A stretch of 24,922 bases of DNA from Armatimonadaceae bacterium (GCA_030446525.1 JAUJNC010000052.1:1-24922), one strand, 5' to 3'; numbered from the stretch's first letter, positions 8,495 through 16,841 are shown. Made by a program: numbers and translations. Notes: generated from the letters alone by a model not told the origin.

Positions 8495-9843
8495 ATGACG
8501 AAGATAAAACTGGGAGTTCTCTTTCTGGGGCGCAAGCGCCCCGGTTCGATCCAGAGTGGGGACAGCAGATGGAGTCGGCGGTGCGGGACTACCTGGCCGG
8601 GGGGCCCTACGACCGCTTCGTCCCGGAAGCCAAGGTGGTCGATGACGCCTCGCTGCGCGGGGCCGTCGCCGCGTGCCGGCGCGAAGGGTGCGACGTCCTG
8701 GTGGTGCTGCAGACCACGATGGGCGACGGGCGCCTGGCGCCGGTGATGGCCCAGCTCTGGGAGGCGCCCCTCGTGCTGTGGGCCACGCCGGAGAAGCCGG
8801 AAGGCGCGATGATCAGCTCCTGCTCGCTGGTGGGGACCCACGTCTTCGCGGCGACGCTGCGGCAGCTGCGGCGCCCTTTCGAGGTCGTCTACGGCGCCCC
8901 CGGCGATGCCCGGCTGGGGCGCGAGCTGGATGAGGCCGTCCGGGTCGCCCACGTCGCCCGCCGCCTGCGCCGCACCAAAGTCGGCCTGATCGGCTACCAC
9001 GCGCCGGGCTTCATCGACATGCACGCCGACCCGCTGGCTTTGAACACCCAACTGGGCGTCCAGCTGCACCACTTCGGGCTGCAGGAGCTTATCGACAACA
9101 CCAACGCCGTCCCCGACGACGCGGCGCGGGCGGATGTCGCCGGGGTGCTGGAGATGGGGCTGCCCATGGAGGACGTGGCGGCGGAGGATCTGGCGATCAA
9201 CTCGCGCTTTTATCTGGCCCTGAAGCAGATGATCGAGGGGGAAAGCCTGGACGCCCTGGCGATCCGCTGCTGGCCCGAGCTGCCCAACGTGCTGGGGCAG
9301 TGGGCCTACCTGGCGATGGTGCGGCTGACCAGCGAGGGCTACCCCAACGCAATGGAGGGCGACGTGGACGGCGCGCTCTGCTGCTGGATGGGCGAGGCGC
9401 TGGGCATGGGGCGCGGCTATCTTTCCGACTGGCTCGAACACACCGAGGACACGATCACGCTGTGGCACGCGGGCAACGCGCCGCTGCAGATGTGCGAGCC
9501 GATCGGGAGCCGCTACGGCCCGCGCCTGGCCAGGCACTTCAACGTCCCCAAGCCGCTGGTGGTCAATGCCGACCTGGCGGCCGGGCAGCCGGTCACCCTG
9601 TTCCGCCTGTGGCGCTGCGATGACCGCTACCACCTGACGGCCTGCGACGCCCACACGATCGCCCCCCGGCGCGAGCTGATGGGCACCAACGGGCTGGCGA
9701 AGATCGAAGGGCGCGACATGTACGAGTGGTTCGACGCGCTGTGCCACGCCGGCATGCCGCACCACCTGGCCGTCTTCCCCGGGCACGGCGCCCGGCTGCT
9801 GCGCCGCCTGGCCCGGCAGACAGGGGTCAATTGGGTCGCCTAA
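8495..9843 (+). CDS. L-fucose/L-arabinose isomerase-like protein, one frameshift near the N-terminus
   Basis: Resembles the COG2407-type L-fucose isomerase-like proteins, which bind a divalent metal and act on sugars; the substrate here is unknown. The start MTKIKLGVLFLGRKRPG is in one frame, and FDPEWGQQMESAVRDYLAGG to the end is in another. One missing base in the CCCCGG run near 8540 would join them into a protein of about 449 residues. Supporting segments are MEGDVDGALCCWMGEALGMG (probable metal-ligand acidic residues), HAGNAPLQMCEP, and a C-terminal GMPHHLAVFPGHGARLL where family members carry an active-site His. AAGGGGGG lies 9 bases before the ATG. The longer frame starting at 8449 is a by-product of the shift. 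It stands alone on the plus strand with its own promoter. Confidence 0.8.
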
Positions 9844-9901
9844 TGATCCGGCTGTCGATGGAGCACGGGGGCAGAGGCCGGGCGGCCCTACGCGGCGCCC
9901 G

Positions 9902-10612
9902 CTATTCCCAGGGGAGCCCCTGGTACCCGGAAGAGCTCTGGTTCTGCTGCGATTGCGTCTGGCCCTGCTCCTGCGGCGTCCGCTGGGCGACGGAGTCCGC
10001 GCTCGCCATCCGCCCGTCGCCCGGCGGAGCGCCGGGGTCCGAGGCGGCCAGCGGGTCCGGGGCGGGCGCGGCGCGGACGACGGCGCGCACGGGCAGGGCG
10101 CAGTACAGCTCGACGTCGTTCGTGTCGGCCGGGTCGAGGAGCGCCGTCACGTTACCCGGGATGCGCTTGGGCAGGGCGCGCTCGTCGGCGTTCACCTCGC
10201 GGCGGGCAACCTCGCCGCCCGGCAGCGTCACGAAGTAGGAGACGGTCCGCCCGTAGATGGAGTCGCCCGTCGAGTTCGTGGCGCCGACGATGCGGGCCAT
10301 GATCGGCTGGCCGTCGCGCACCAGACGCTCCGCACGCGCCCGGGCCCGGGCTGCCTTGCGCGGAGGCAGCGTCAGCGCCGCCGCGCCCGCGGCGCCGGCC
10401 AGAGCGCCCCCGATGGCGAAGCCGGCGCCGCTCCCGACGATGCCGAGGACGATCAGCAGGGCGCCCACCACCAGCAGGACGCTCCCGACGGCCGTGTAAA
10501 GCTTCACGTCGGGCACGTTCAGGTCCGGATACTCCGCGGGCTGCAGACGCCGCGGGGCGGGTTCGCGAAGCTCCGGCTCGGGGGACCAGGGTTCCTCGAC
10601 AATGGTGGACAT
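9902..10612 (-). CDS. Small membrane protein with a DUF3592-like domain
   Basis: 236 residues. An acidic, Pro-rich cytoplasmic head is followed by two close hydrophobic segments (about 39-58 and 62-81) and a basic stretch (PPRKAARARARAERL). A beta-rich domain follows (GQPIMARIVGATNSTGDSIY through ELYCALPVRAV), whose pattern of short strands ending in a DPAD turn recalls DUF3592. The tail is disordered and Gln/Ser-rich (QEQGQTQSQQNQSSSG). Its function is unknown. The ATG is 3 bases after the stop of the receiver gene, so it is probably the last gene of that operon. The next gene downstream is convergent. Confidence 0.8.
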   Translation of the reverse strand: MSTIVEEPWSPEPELREPAPRRLQPAEYPDLNVPDVKLYTAVGSVLLVVGALLIVLGIVGSGAGFAIGGALAGAAGAAALTLPPRKAARARARAERLVRDGQPIMARIVGATNSTGDSIYGRTVSYFVTLPGGEVARREVNADERALPKRIPGNVTALLDPADTNDVELYCALPVRAVVRAAPAPDPLAASDPGAPPGDGRMASADSVAQRTPQEQGQTQSQQNQSSSGYQGLPWE

Positions 10613-10615
10613 GGC

Positions 10616-10999
10616 TCAGGCTCCGGACGCTCCCCGGCCGAGGTAGGTGGACGCCAGCTCGACGAGATGTTCCGGCGAAAACGGCTTGGTGACGTATTTG
10701 TCCACGCCCGCCTCAACGCCGCGCTCGATGTCCTCTTCCTGGGCTTTGGCGGAAAGCATGATGATGGGGATGCGCCCCAGCTCGGCGTCGGCGCGCAGCG
10801 CCTCGGCGACCTGGTAGCCGTCGAGCTTGGGCATCATGATGTCGAGCACGATCAGGTCCGGGCGCTGCTGGCGCGCTTGCAGCAGCGCCTCCTCGCCGTT
10901 CGTGGCGGTCAGCATGGTGTAGCCCTGCTTTGCCAGCACGAACTCCATCAGCCGGAGCAGCGCCGGCTCATCGTCCACGACCAGAATCTTAGGTGACAT
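10616..10999 (-). CDS. Single-domain CheY-like response regulator
   Basis: A stand-alone receiver domain of 127 residues with no output domain. The phosphorylation site is Asp53 (LIVLDIMMPKLDGY), the acidic pair is Asp9/Asp10 (ILVVDDEP), the switch residue is Ser83 (IIMLSAK) and the conserved Lys is Lys105 (DKYVTKPF). All key residues are present, so it should be phosphorylatable. No histidine kinase lies in the window. ATG 10999 is supported by AGGA 7 bases upstream; the longer frame to 11056 is not needed. It lies 63 bases after folP and is followed after 3 bases by the membrane-protein gene, which may be its functional partner. Confidence 0.93.
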   Translation of the reverse strand: MSPKILVVDDEPALLRLMEFVLAKQGYTMLTATNGEEALLQARQQRPDLIVLDIMMPKLDGYQVAEALRADAELGRIPIIMLSAKAQEEDIERGVEAGVDKYVTKPFSPEHLVELASTYLGRGASGA

Positions 11000-11062
11000 T
11001 GTCGGTTCCTGTCGCCCGCCCGGGCGGTTGTGGTCTGCCCCCGGCGCGCCGCGCACGGCCTA

Positions 11063-11941
11063 TTATACCGCAAGCGGCGGGGGAACACGCGCGATCGCGT
11101 CGGCCGTGCGGGCGACCCGCGCCATGAAGCCGACATCGTGGACGCGCACGATGTCGGCGCCCGCGGCGATGCCCAGGGCGACGCTGGCGGCGGTCACCGC
11201 GACGCGGTCCGGGTCGGCGGCGTCGGCCTGGGGCCCCAGCACACGGCCCAGCGTGCTTTTGCGCGAGGTCCCCAGCAGCACGGGCAGCCCCAGGGCCGCG
11301 CGCACCTCGCCCAGACGCCGCACCAATGCCAGGTTCTGCTCCGGCGACTTGCCGAAGCCGAAGCCCGGATCGACGACGATCTCTGCCGCGCCGACGCCGG
11401 CGGCGCGGGCGGCTTCCACGCGCTCGCGCAGGAACCGGACGACGGCCTCGATCACGTCCGCCTCCGGGGGCAGCGCCGTGCGCGACCAGCCCATCTCCCG
11501 CGGGCGCACCGGCAGGTGCATCAGGCACACGGGGACCCCCAGGGCGGCGGCGGCCGGCAGCAGGGCGGCGTCCAGCGTCCCCGCGGAGACGTCGTTGACC
11601 AGGGAGGCGCCCGCCCGGACGCCCGCGCGGGCGACCGCGGCCTTGGCGGTGTCCAGGGAGATCGGCAGCCCCACCTCGGCGGCGACGCGCTCGATCACGG
11701 GCAGCACGCGGCGCTTTTCTTCCTCCGCGCCCACCGGCGGCGCTCCGGGCCGCGTCGACTCGCCCCCGATGTCGATCAGGTCCGCGCCCTCGGCCTTCAT
11801 CTCCCGCGCGCGCTCCACCGCCCGGACGGGATCCAGGTAGCGCCCGCCGTCCGAAAACGAGTCCGGGGTGACGTTCAGCACGCCCATCACGAGCGTCCGC
11901 CGCCCCAGGTCGGGCAGAAGCCGGCGGAGGGACGAAGCCAC
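11063..11941 (-). CDS. folP: Dihydropteroate synthase
   Basis: Condenses p-aminobenzoate with 6-hydroxymethyl-dihydropterin diphosphate in folate synthesis. 292 residues with the expected TIM-barrel motifs: MGVLNVTPDSFSDGG, DLIDIGGESTRPGA, SLVNDVSAG, VVDPGFGFGKSPEQNL, LLGTSRKS and the terminal ADIVRVHDVGF. The loop usually written LMHMQG-P-x-x-M reads LMHLPVRPREM here, so Met and Gln of the classical loop are replaced. The start is GTG 11941, one base after the TPR gene stop; Shine-Dalgarno support is weak. The only other early start, ATG 11887, would cut into the first conserved strand. It appears to be carried along in an operon of signalling-type genes rather than with other folate genes. 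Confidence 0.95.
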   Translation of the reverse strand: MASSLRRLLPDLGRRTLVMGVLNVTPDSFSDGGRYLDPVRAVERAREMKAEGADLIDIGGESTRPGAPPVGAEEEKRRVLPVIERVAAEVGLPISLDTAKAAVARAGVRAGASLVNDVSAGTLDAALLPAAAALGVPVCLMHLPVRPREMGWSRTALPPEADVIEAVVRFLRERVEAARAAGVGAAEIVVDPGFGFGKSPEQNLALVRRLGEVRAALGLPVLLGTSRKSTLGRVLGPQADAADPDRVAVTAASVALGIAAGADIVRVHDVGFMARVARTADAIARVPPPLAV

Positions 11942-11942
11942 C

Positions 11943-12809
11943 TCAGTGATACACGTATTGGCGCCAGCCGGGCGGTGCGTCGGTGAGGCCCTCGAAACGC
12001 ACCTGGGCCAGGGCCGCCAGGCCCGCCTCCGACAACACGAAGCCCTTGTCCGCCACCGCGGTGCCGGGGTCGCGCAGCAGCCACAGGCGGAAGGGCACGT
12101 CCTCGACCGCGATGGTCAGTATCTGCCGAATCTGGTAGCCGTCCAGCATCTCCAGCGCGGCGCGCGATTCGTCGGCCACCTCGGGGTCCGGGTCCATCTC
12201 CAGCACGCGGGAGAACGCGAGGGACGCGGCGCCGATCACCCCCTTCTGCTGCAGCAGCACGCCCCGCTTGAAATAGTTGGTGGGGTCGGAGGGATCGAGG
12301 CGGATCATCTCGCCCGTCACGCGCAGGGCGCGGTCGAGCTGTCCCTGCTGCAGGAACGCGGCGGAAAGCACATCGCGGGCGAAAAGGGAATGAGGGGAAA
12401 GGCGGAGGAGGACCTGGCTGTGGACGACCGCCTCCTCCCAGCGGCCACTTTCCAGGCACGTCTCGGCGAGCGCCTCGCGCGAGGCCAGACAGTGGGGCGC
12501 GTGCGCGACGGCGGCGCGCAGTATCTCCAACGCTTCGGCGCAGCGGTTCTCATGGCGCAGCAGCGCCGCGATGCGCAGATAGCCGTGGGTGGAGCCCGGC
12601 AGCGCAGCCACCAGCTTGCGCAGGTGGACCAGGGCTTTGTCGATCTGCCCCGACGCCGCCAGGGCGTCAGCGCGACGCAGGTACTGGGCTTCCCGCCGCC
12701 CGGGGGCGGCCGGCTGCCGGATGCGGCCCCGGGGGGGGGCGGGCCGGACGACTTCTAGAGAAACGGGTTGCTCCCCCGGACCCAGTATCGGCGTTGTCTT
12801 GGTTGACAC
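11943..12809 (-). CDS. TPR-repeat protein
   Basis: 288 residues with a short disordered N-terminus followed by about five tetratricopeptide-like repeats between residues 50 and 215. Examples are ADALAASGQIDKALVHLRKL, AALLRHENRCAEALEILRAA and SAAFLQQGQLDRALRVTGEM. A C-terminal region without repeats ends PPGWRQYVYH. There is no signal peptide; it is likely a cytoplasmic protein-interaction scaffold. GTG 12809 is chosen as start because AAGGAG lies 12 bases upstream and because the longer frame to 12950 would overlap the preceding gene by over 100 bases with a low-complexity Arg-rich extension. It lies 28 bases after the GGDEF gene and 1 base before folP. Confidence 0.85.
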   Translation of the reverse strand: MSTKTTPILGPGEQPVSLEVVRPAPPRGRIRQPAAPGRREAQYLRRADALAASGQIDKALVHLRKLVAALPGSTHGYLRIAALLRHENRCAEALEILRAAVAHAPHCLASREALAETCLESGRWEEAVVHSQVLLRLSPHSLFARDVLSAAFLQQGQLDRALRVTGEMIRLDPSDPTNYFKRGVLLQQKGVIGAASLAFSRVLEMDPDPEVADESRAALEMLDGYQIRQILTIAVEDVPFRLWLLRDPGTAVADKGFVLSEAGLAALAQVRFEGLTDAPPGWRQYVYH

Positions 12810-12837
12810 GTCGCTTTTTTGCTCCTTCGATCCGCTG

Positions 12838-13383
12838 TCACACCGGCCCGGAGGGCGCGTCGCCTTCCGGGAACGCCTGTACCGCCGCGCGCGGGGGGTC
12901 GGCGCCGCGCCCCGCACCCGCCTTGGCCGTTTGAAGCGCCTCCTCGGCATGGCTCATCAGCGCGGCGCTCTCGGCCAGTCCCGGCCCGAAAGTCGCCACA
13001 CCGACGCTCATGGTCACGAAAAGCGGCGCGTCGTCCTCGCCCACGTCGGTCGCGGCGATCTCCTCCGCGAGGCGCCCGGCGCGGGCCAGCGCGCCCGCGC
13101 CGTCCGTGTCGGGCAGCAGGAGGCCGAACTTGTCTTCGTCCACGCGCGCCACGACATCCCCGTCGCGCGCCGACATCAGGAGCGCCACCGCCAACCGCCG
13201 CAGCGCCGCCTCGCCCGCCGCCGGCCCGCGCGCGCCATTCAGCGCCTCGTAGCCGTCGACGTCCGCCAGCAGCAGCGACAGGGGAACCCCGTACCGCTCG
13301 GCGCGGGCGATCTCGTCCTCCAGCCGCTGGAGCAAGGCGCCGCGCCCCGGGAGCCGCGTCAGGCTGTCAATCTCTTCTTCCAT
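12838..13383 (-). CDS. Degenerate GGDEF-domain protein
   Basis: 181 residues, nearly all one GGDEF domain with no sensor domain. It starts at the usual D-x-LT-x-LP-x-R boundary (DSLTRLPGRGALLQRL) and keeps one metal-site Asp region (LLADVDGYEALN). The signature loop, normally GG(D/E)EF, reads DEDKF in the segment VVARVDEDKFGLLL, so cyclase activity is unlikely. The spacing of RDGD before it matches an RxxD inhibitory site of active family members, so c-di-GMP binding is conceivable. The MSVGVA strand and a C-terminal helix follow, then a Pro/Ala-rich tail. It is the first gene behind the promoter at 13401-13428 and the likely head of the TPR-folP-receiver operon. Confidence 0.88.
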   Translation of the reverse strand: MEEEIDSLTRLPGRGALLQRLEDEIARAERYGVPLSLLLADVDGYEALNGARGPAAGEAALRRLAVALLMSARDGDVVARVDEDKFGLLLPDTDGAGALARAGRLAEEIAATDVGEDDAPLFVTMSVGVATFGPGLAESAALMSHAEEALQTAKAGAGRGADPPRAAVQAFPEGDAPSGPV

Positions 13384-13400
13384 AAACTCGGGCTGACCTC

Positions 13401-13428
13401 ATTATACCATCTGAACAAGGCGCGTCAA
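13401..13428 (-). promoter_or_regulatory. Near-consensus promoter for the GGDEF-TPR-folP operon
   Basis: Minus strand TTGACG (13428-13423), 16-base spacer, perfect TATAAT (13406-13401). The -10 box is 17 bases upstream of the GGDEF ATG, giving a very short leader. Confidence 0.75.
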
Positions 13429-13556
13429 CGGGCGCGCAAAGTGGGGACATCAGGGGAGGAGGAAAATACCCGGCCCGCATATAACGTCTGCTGGGCTACA
13501 GATACGGTGAGCCATGTTCGTTGCTGGACAATGGACGGCTCCAGGAGGACAGCCTT

Positions 13557-13640
13557 ATGGGTATGCGTTGCGAAATCACGGCGGTGCCCCCCGCACCCCA
13601 AAAGACCGACCCGCAGTGTGAGGAAAGGACGGCCCCATGA
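13557..13640 (+). CDS. Candidate 27-residue leader ORF coupled to the PEP-CTERM gene
   Basis: An ATG at 13557 is preceded by AGGAGG with an 8-base spacer, one of the stronger ribosome binding sites in the window. It reads 27 codons (starting MGMRCEITAV, with a second Cys near the end) to a TGA that overlaps the ATG of the PEP-CTERM gene as ATGA. That arrangement is typical of translational coupling or a regulatory leader peptide. The peptide has no hydrophobic segment and I recognise no family. It may be a chance ORF; the evidence is the binding site and the overlap only. Confidence 0.4.
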   Translation: MGMRCEITAVPPAPQKTDPQCEERTAP

Positions 13641-14455
13641 CCCGGCGACGCAGGAAAAACGCCCCGCCGTGGGTGGCATACCTTGCGGCAATCTTGATGC
13701 TCCTTTGTGCGGGCCCCGTGAGGGCCCAGCGGGTGGTCGGCCCGGACGCATTCCTGTACCTGGCCACGGACGGGGTGCCGTCCGCGTTCGAGGACGTCTC
13801 GGGGACGGGCACGCGGGTGCTGTCGGGCCAGGACGACGCGAGGGTCCCGGCTCCCATCGGCTTCGACTTCAGCTTTTACGGCACGAGCTACGGCAGTCTG
13901 TTCGCGGACTCGAACGGGCTGCTGACGTTCGGCGACCCCGACCCGTTCCGCCTGTTCGAGAACCGCAGCCTCACGGCGACCGGGCCGCTGGGGGTGATGC
14001 CGAACCTCCCCCTGATCGCCGTCCTCTGGGACGACTGGAACTTCTCCCGGCCGGGGGCGGATGCCGTCTATTACCAGACCCTGGGCGACCCGGGAGGCCG
14101 GCGCTTCGTCGTTCAGTGGAACAACGCCGTGCCCTTCGACCCGGGCACCAGCCCGGCCACGTTCCAGGTCGTCCTGTCCGAGGGGAGCAACGACATCCTG
14201 TTCCGGTACGCCGACGTCCTCACCGGCAGCGCGTCCACGAACAACGGGGCGTCCGCGACCGTGGGGATCCGGGACGTGAGCGGCAACGCCAACGGGAGGA
14301 ACCTCCAGTGGTCCTTCAACCAGGGGATCCTGCGGGACGGCCAAGCGATCCGCATCACCATCGTCCCCGAGCCCGGCGGCCTGCTCCTGTTCGGCTCCGG
14401 CATCCTCCCCCTCGCGCTCTGCGGCCGGCGGCGCCGCAAAAATGCGGCGGGTTGA
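13637..14455 (+). CDS. Secreted protein with PEP-CTERM sorting signal
   Basis: 272 residues. The N-terminus is a signal peptide (RRRRKN, hydrophobic 13-25, cleavage near VRA-QR). The body is a beta-sandwich resembling nidogen-like extracellular domains: FDFSFYGTSYGSLFADSNGL is the recurring F-Y-G...SNG-L-F pattern, followed by VLWDDWNF and FVVQWNN. The C-terminus is a classical PEP-CTERM tail: VPEPGGLLLFGSG, a hydrophobic helix and an Arg cluster (RRRRK). In exosortase systems this tail is recognised and cleaved by the membrane enzyme EpsH/XrtA; no exosortase gene lies in the window. The ATG at 13637 has AAGGAC 7 bases upstream and overlaps the stop of a possible leader ORF. It lies 131 bases before the protease gene. 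Confidence 0.9.
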   Translation: MTRRRRKNAPPWVAYLAAILMLLCAGPVRAQRVVGPDAFLYLATDGVPSAFEDVSGTGTRVLSGQDDARVPAPIGFDFSFYGTSYGSLFADSNGLLTFGDPDPFRLFENRSLTATGPLGVMPNLPLIAVLWDDWNFSRPGADAVYYQTLGDPGGRRFVVQWNNAVPFDPGTSPATFQVVLSEGSNDILFRYADVLTGSASTNNGASATVGIRDVSGNANGRNLQWSFNQGILRDGQAIRITIVPEPGGLLLFGSGILPLALCGRRRRKNAAG

Positions 14456-14533
14456 TCCCCCCGCCACCGAAGTCAACCGCCCTCGCGGACGTCTGAGGGC
14501 CGCACGCTCTTGCCTCTACCGCCCGGCAGGACG

Positions 14534-14566
14534 CTCGCTTTATTGAGCGAGGGGTTTCAACCCCTC
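14534..14566 (+). promoter_or_regulatory. Two overlapping hairpins in the leader of the protease gene
   Basis: CTCGCT/AGCGAG (14534-14539 with 14546-14551) and GAGGGGTT/AACCCCTC (14549-14556 with 14559-14566) share bases 14549-14551, so their full stems compete. They end 20 bases before the protease ATG. No T-tract follows, so neither looks like an intrinsic terminator. Confidence 0.4.
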
Positions 14567-14586
14567 GGCGGAAAAAGAAGGGTGAC

Positions 14587-16705
14587 ATGAAACGCAATCT
14601 TTTTGGTTTACGCCTTCGGCTCGCGGCGGCCATCCTCGCCGTGGTGGGCCTGACCCGGACGGCTCCGGCGGCCCCCCAGGGCGGGCCGCCGTACCGCCCG
14701 GATGCCGTCCTGGTGGCGTTCAAGCGCCAGACGACGCTCGCGGCGCGGCTGGACGCCGTGAACCGGAACGGCCTGCAGATAGATCTCAAGAACCAGAGCC
14801 CGTACTTCGCCGAGCTGCGCCTGGGGCCGGCGGCGCGAGCGGCGGGTCGAAAGCTGGAGGACGTGCTCGCCGCCCTGCGGCGTGACCCGGCCGTGCGCAT
14901 CGCCGACCCGGACTACCCCGGCGGGCTCGAGGCCGTCCCTAACGACCCCCGGTTCGGGGAAGCTGTATGGCCTGGACAACACGGGCCAGGCCATCCGTGG
15001 GGCCGCCGGAACGCCCGACGCGGACATCGACGCGCCCGAGGCGTGGAGGTCACCACCGGCAGTGAGGACGTGGTCGTGGCCGTGATCGACACGGGCGTGG
15101 ACTACAACCACCCCGACCTGGCACCCAACATCCTGCGCGACGCCGGCGGCCGCGTCGTCGGCTACGACTTCGCCAACGACGACCCGGACCCGATGGATGA
15201 CAGCGGGCACGGCACGCACTGCGCCGGCACGGTCGGGGCGGTCGGGGACAACGGCGTCGGTGTGGTGGGCGTGTGCCCCGACGTCAAGATCATGCCGGTC
15301 AAGTGGATCGGGCCGCGGGCACCAGGCCTACATCGAGCGCGATCAAGGCCGTCGACTTCGCGCGGGAGAACGGCGCGCACATCCTGAGCAACAGGGCGGC
15401 GTCTCTCCGGCCCCAGCCGCTTCATGCTGGAAGCGATCCGGCGCGCCGAGGACGCCGGCATCCTCTTTGTCAACTCCGCGGGCAACGAGAACCGCGATAA
15501 CGACGTGACGTTGAACTACCCGAAGTACTACACGCGCTTCGTCAACAACATGGTCGTCGTCGCCGCGACGGACAACCGGGACCAGAAGGCGTCGTTCTCC
15601 AACTACGGGACGCTCTGGGTGGATATCGCGGCGCCGGGGAACGAGACGCTCAGCACGTATCCGACCAGCCGCGGCTCCTACACGTACCTGAGCGGCACCT
15701 CGATGGCCGCGCCGCACGTCGCCGGCGCGGCCGCCCTGATCCGCGCGCGGTACCCGGACATCACCTTGGCCCAGGCTCAAGGCGCGCCTGCGCTACGGCG
15801 CCGACTATGTGCCCCTTCTGGCGGGCCGGGTGGCACGGGACGGCTCAACGTGCACAGCGCGCTGGAGGACGACCCCGTCCCACCGGGCAGCCCCACCGGC
15901 CTGACCGCCTCCCATCACACGTCGCGCGCCCTGTTGCTGGCCTGGACCGCTTCGGGCGACGACGGCGAGGACGGCGCTGCCCGTTTACGGCTGCGCTACA
16001 GCACCGAGCCTATTACCGAAGAGAATTTCGCCGCGGCGACTCCGGCGCCCGGCCCTCCCCAGCCCGGCGAACCCGGTTCGGCCCAGAGCTATCTGCTCGC
16101 GGGACTTGCGCCCGGCAGCGCCTACTACGTCGCCGTGCGCGCCCGTGACAACGTCGGCAACGTTTCCGCGCTGGAAACTGCGGGGCCGATCAGCACGCGA
16201 TCCGACCGCATCGAGACGTCTGTGCTGGAGGACGACGTGGAAGGCACGCCGCAGTTCGCGGGGCAGGCGCCCTGGGCGGTGACCGAGGAGGACAGCCAGA
16301 GCCCCGGCCACTCCTACACGGACAGCCCGGGGGCGCTGTACCAGAACAGCCGGAACCTGTCCCTGACGCAGATCGGGAAACGTCGCTGAGCGGTATCGAC
16401 CCCGAGTGACCTTCTGGGCCAGAACGAGCCTGGAGCCGACGCCGAACCGCGACTACGTGTACGTCGAAGTATCCACCGACGGCGGCAGGACGTGGCCGCT
16501 GTCGCAGCGGCTGCGGACGCTCACGGGCAGGACCGCTTGGACCCGGTACGCCCTGCCTTTGAACGCCTACGCCGGCCGGACGGTCAAAGTGCGCTTCCGC
16601 CTGTCCACCAATACCACGGTCCAGGATGACGGCGTGTGGGTCGATGACATCCGCATCGCCACCGAGGAGTTGGTCCCGGTCGACGCAGGACCAGCGCCCG
16701 AATAA
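14587..16705 (+). CDS. Secreted subtilisin-like (S8) serine protease, frame broken by about eight indels
   Basis: A signal peptide (to about TRTAPAAP) is followed by an I9-like propeptide and an S8 catalytic domain with the full triad: Asp in VVVAVIDTGVDYNHPDL (codon 15088), His in DDSGHGTHCAG (15208) and Ser in LSGTSMAAPHVAGAAAL (15700). Then come a fibronectin-III-like domain (PPGSPTGLTASHHTSRALLL to LAPGSAYYVAVRARD) and a jelly-roll or MAM-like C-terminal domain (VTFWARTSLEPTPNRDYVYV to VWVDDIRI). The frame is interrupted near 14957, 15045, 15317, 15394, 15412, 15774, 15841 and 16377. Most shifts fit one base gained or lost in a short run. At 15394 the text jumps from HILSN towards GGV, so the conserved SWGG is damaged by an apparent 4-base loss. 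No PEP-CTERM tail is seen at the end. Confidence 0.85.
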
Positions 16706-16730
16706 GGACCAGCGGAGGCATCACTGCTGC

Positions 16731-16757
16731 GGGGCCGCCTCGATGGGAGGCGGCCCC
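16731..16757. terminator. Strong GC hairpin between convergent genes
   Basis: GGGGCCGCCTC and GAGGCGGCCCC form an 11-base-pair stem with a GATGG loop, 26 bases past the protease stop and 85 bases before the crtA stop. There is no T-run on either side, so termination by this hairpin alone is uncertain; its position suits a bidirectional end. Confidence 0.5.
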
Positions 16758-16841
16758 CGTCTCCGAGCCCTGCAACTTCACCGTGCGGAACACCTGCAGG
16801 AAGACATCGCCGCTCTTCTCCCGTGAAGCCCGCCCTTGCTT

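Noticed and set aside
5974..9786. A 1270-codon open frame on the minus strand
   Set aside because: It is antisense to the isomerase-like gene and out of frame with most of ftsK; only a short stretch coincides with real ftsK membrane helices because of the frameshifts.
9844..9901. A terminator between the convergent isomerase-like and membrane-protein genes
   Set aside because: No stable hairpin with a T-tract was seen in these 58 bases.
11062..11067. TATAAT on the minus strand at the folP stop as a promoter for the receiver gene
   Set aside because: No acceptable -35 box at 16-18 bases; it may arise by chance from the stop codon.
13431..13556. A c-di-GMP (GEMM) riboswitch before the PEP-CTERM gene
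   Set aside because: The conserved core and tetraloop-receptor pattern could not be found.
13637..14455. RRRRKNA occurring at both ends of the PEP-CTERM protein as a duplicated element
   Set aside because: The codons differ and both ends are expected to be basic for signal-peptide and sorting reasons; coincidence is sufficient.
12589..14496. A 635-codon open frame on the plus strand
   Set aside because: It is antisense to the GGDEF and TPR genes and then out of frame with the PEP-CTERM gene.
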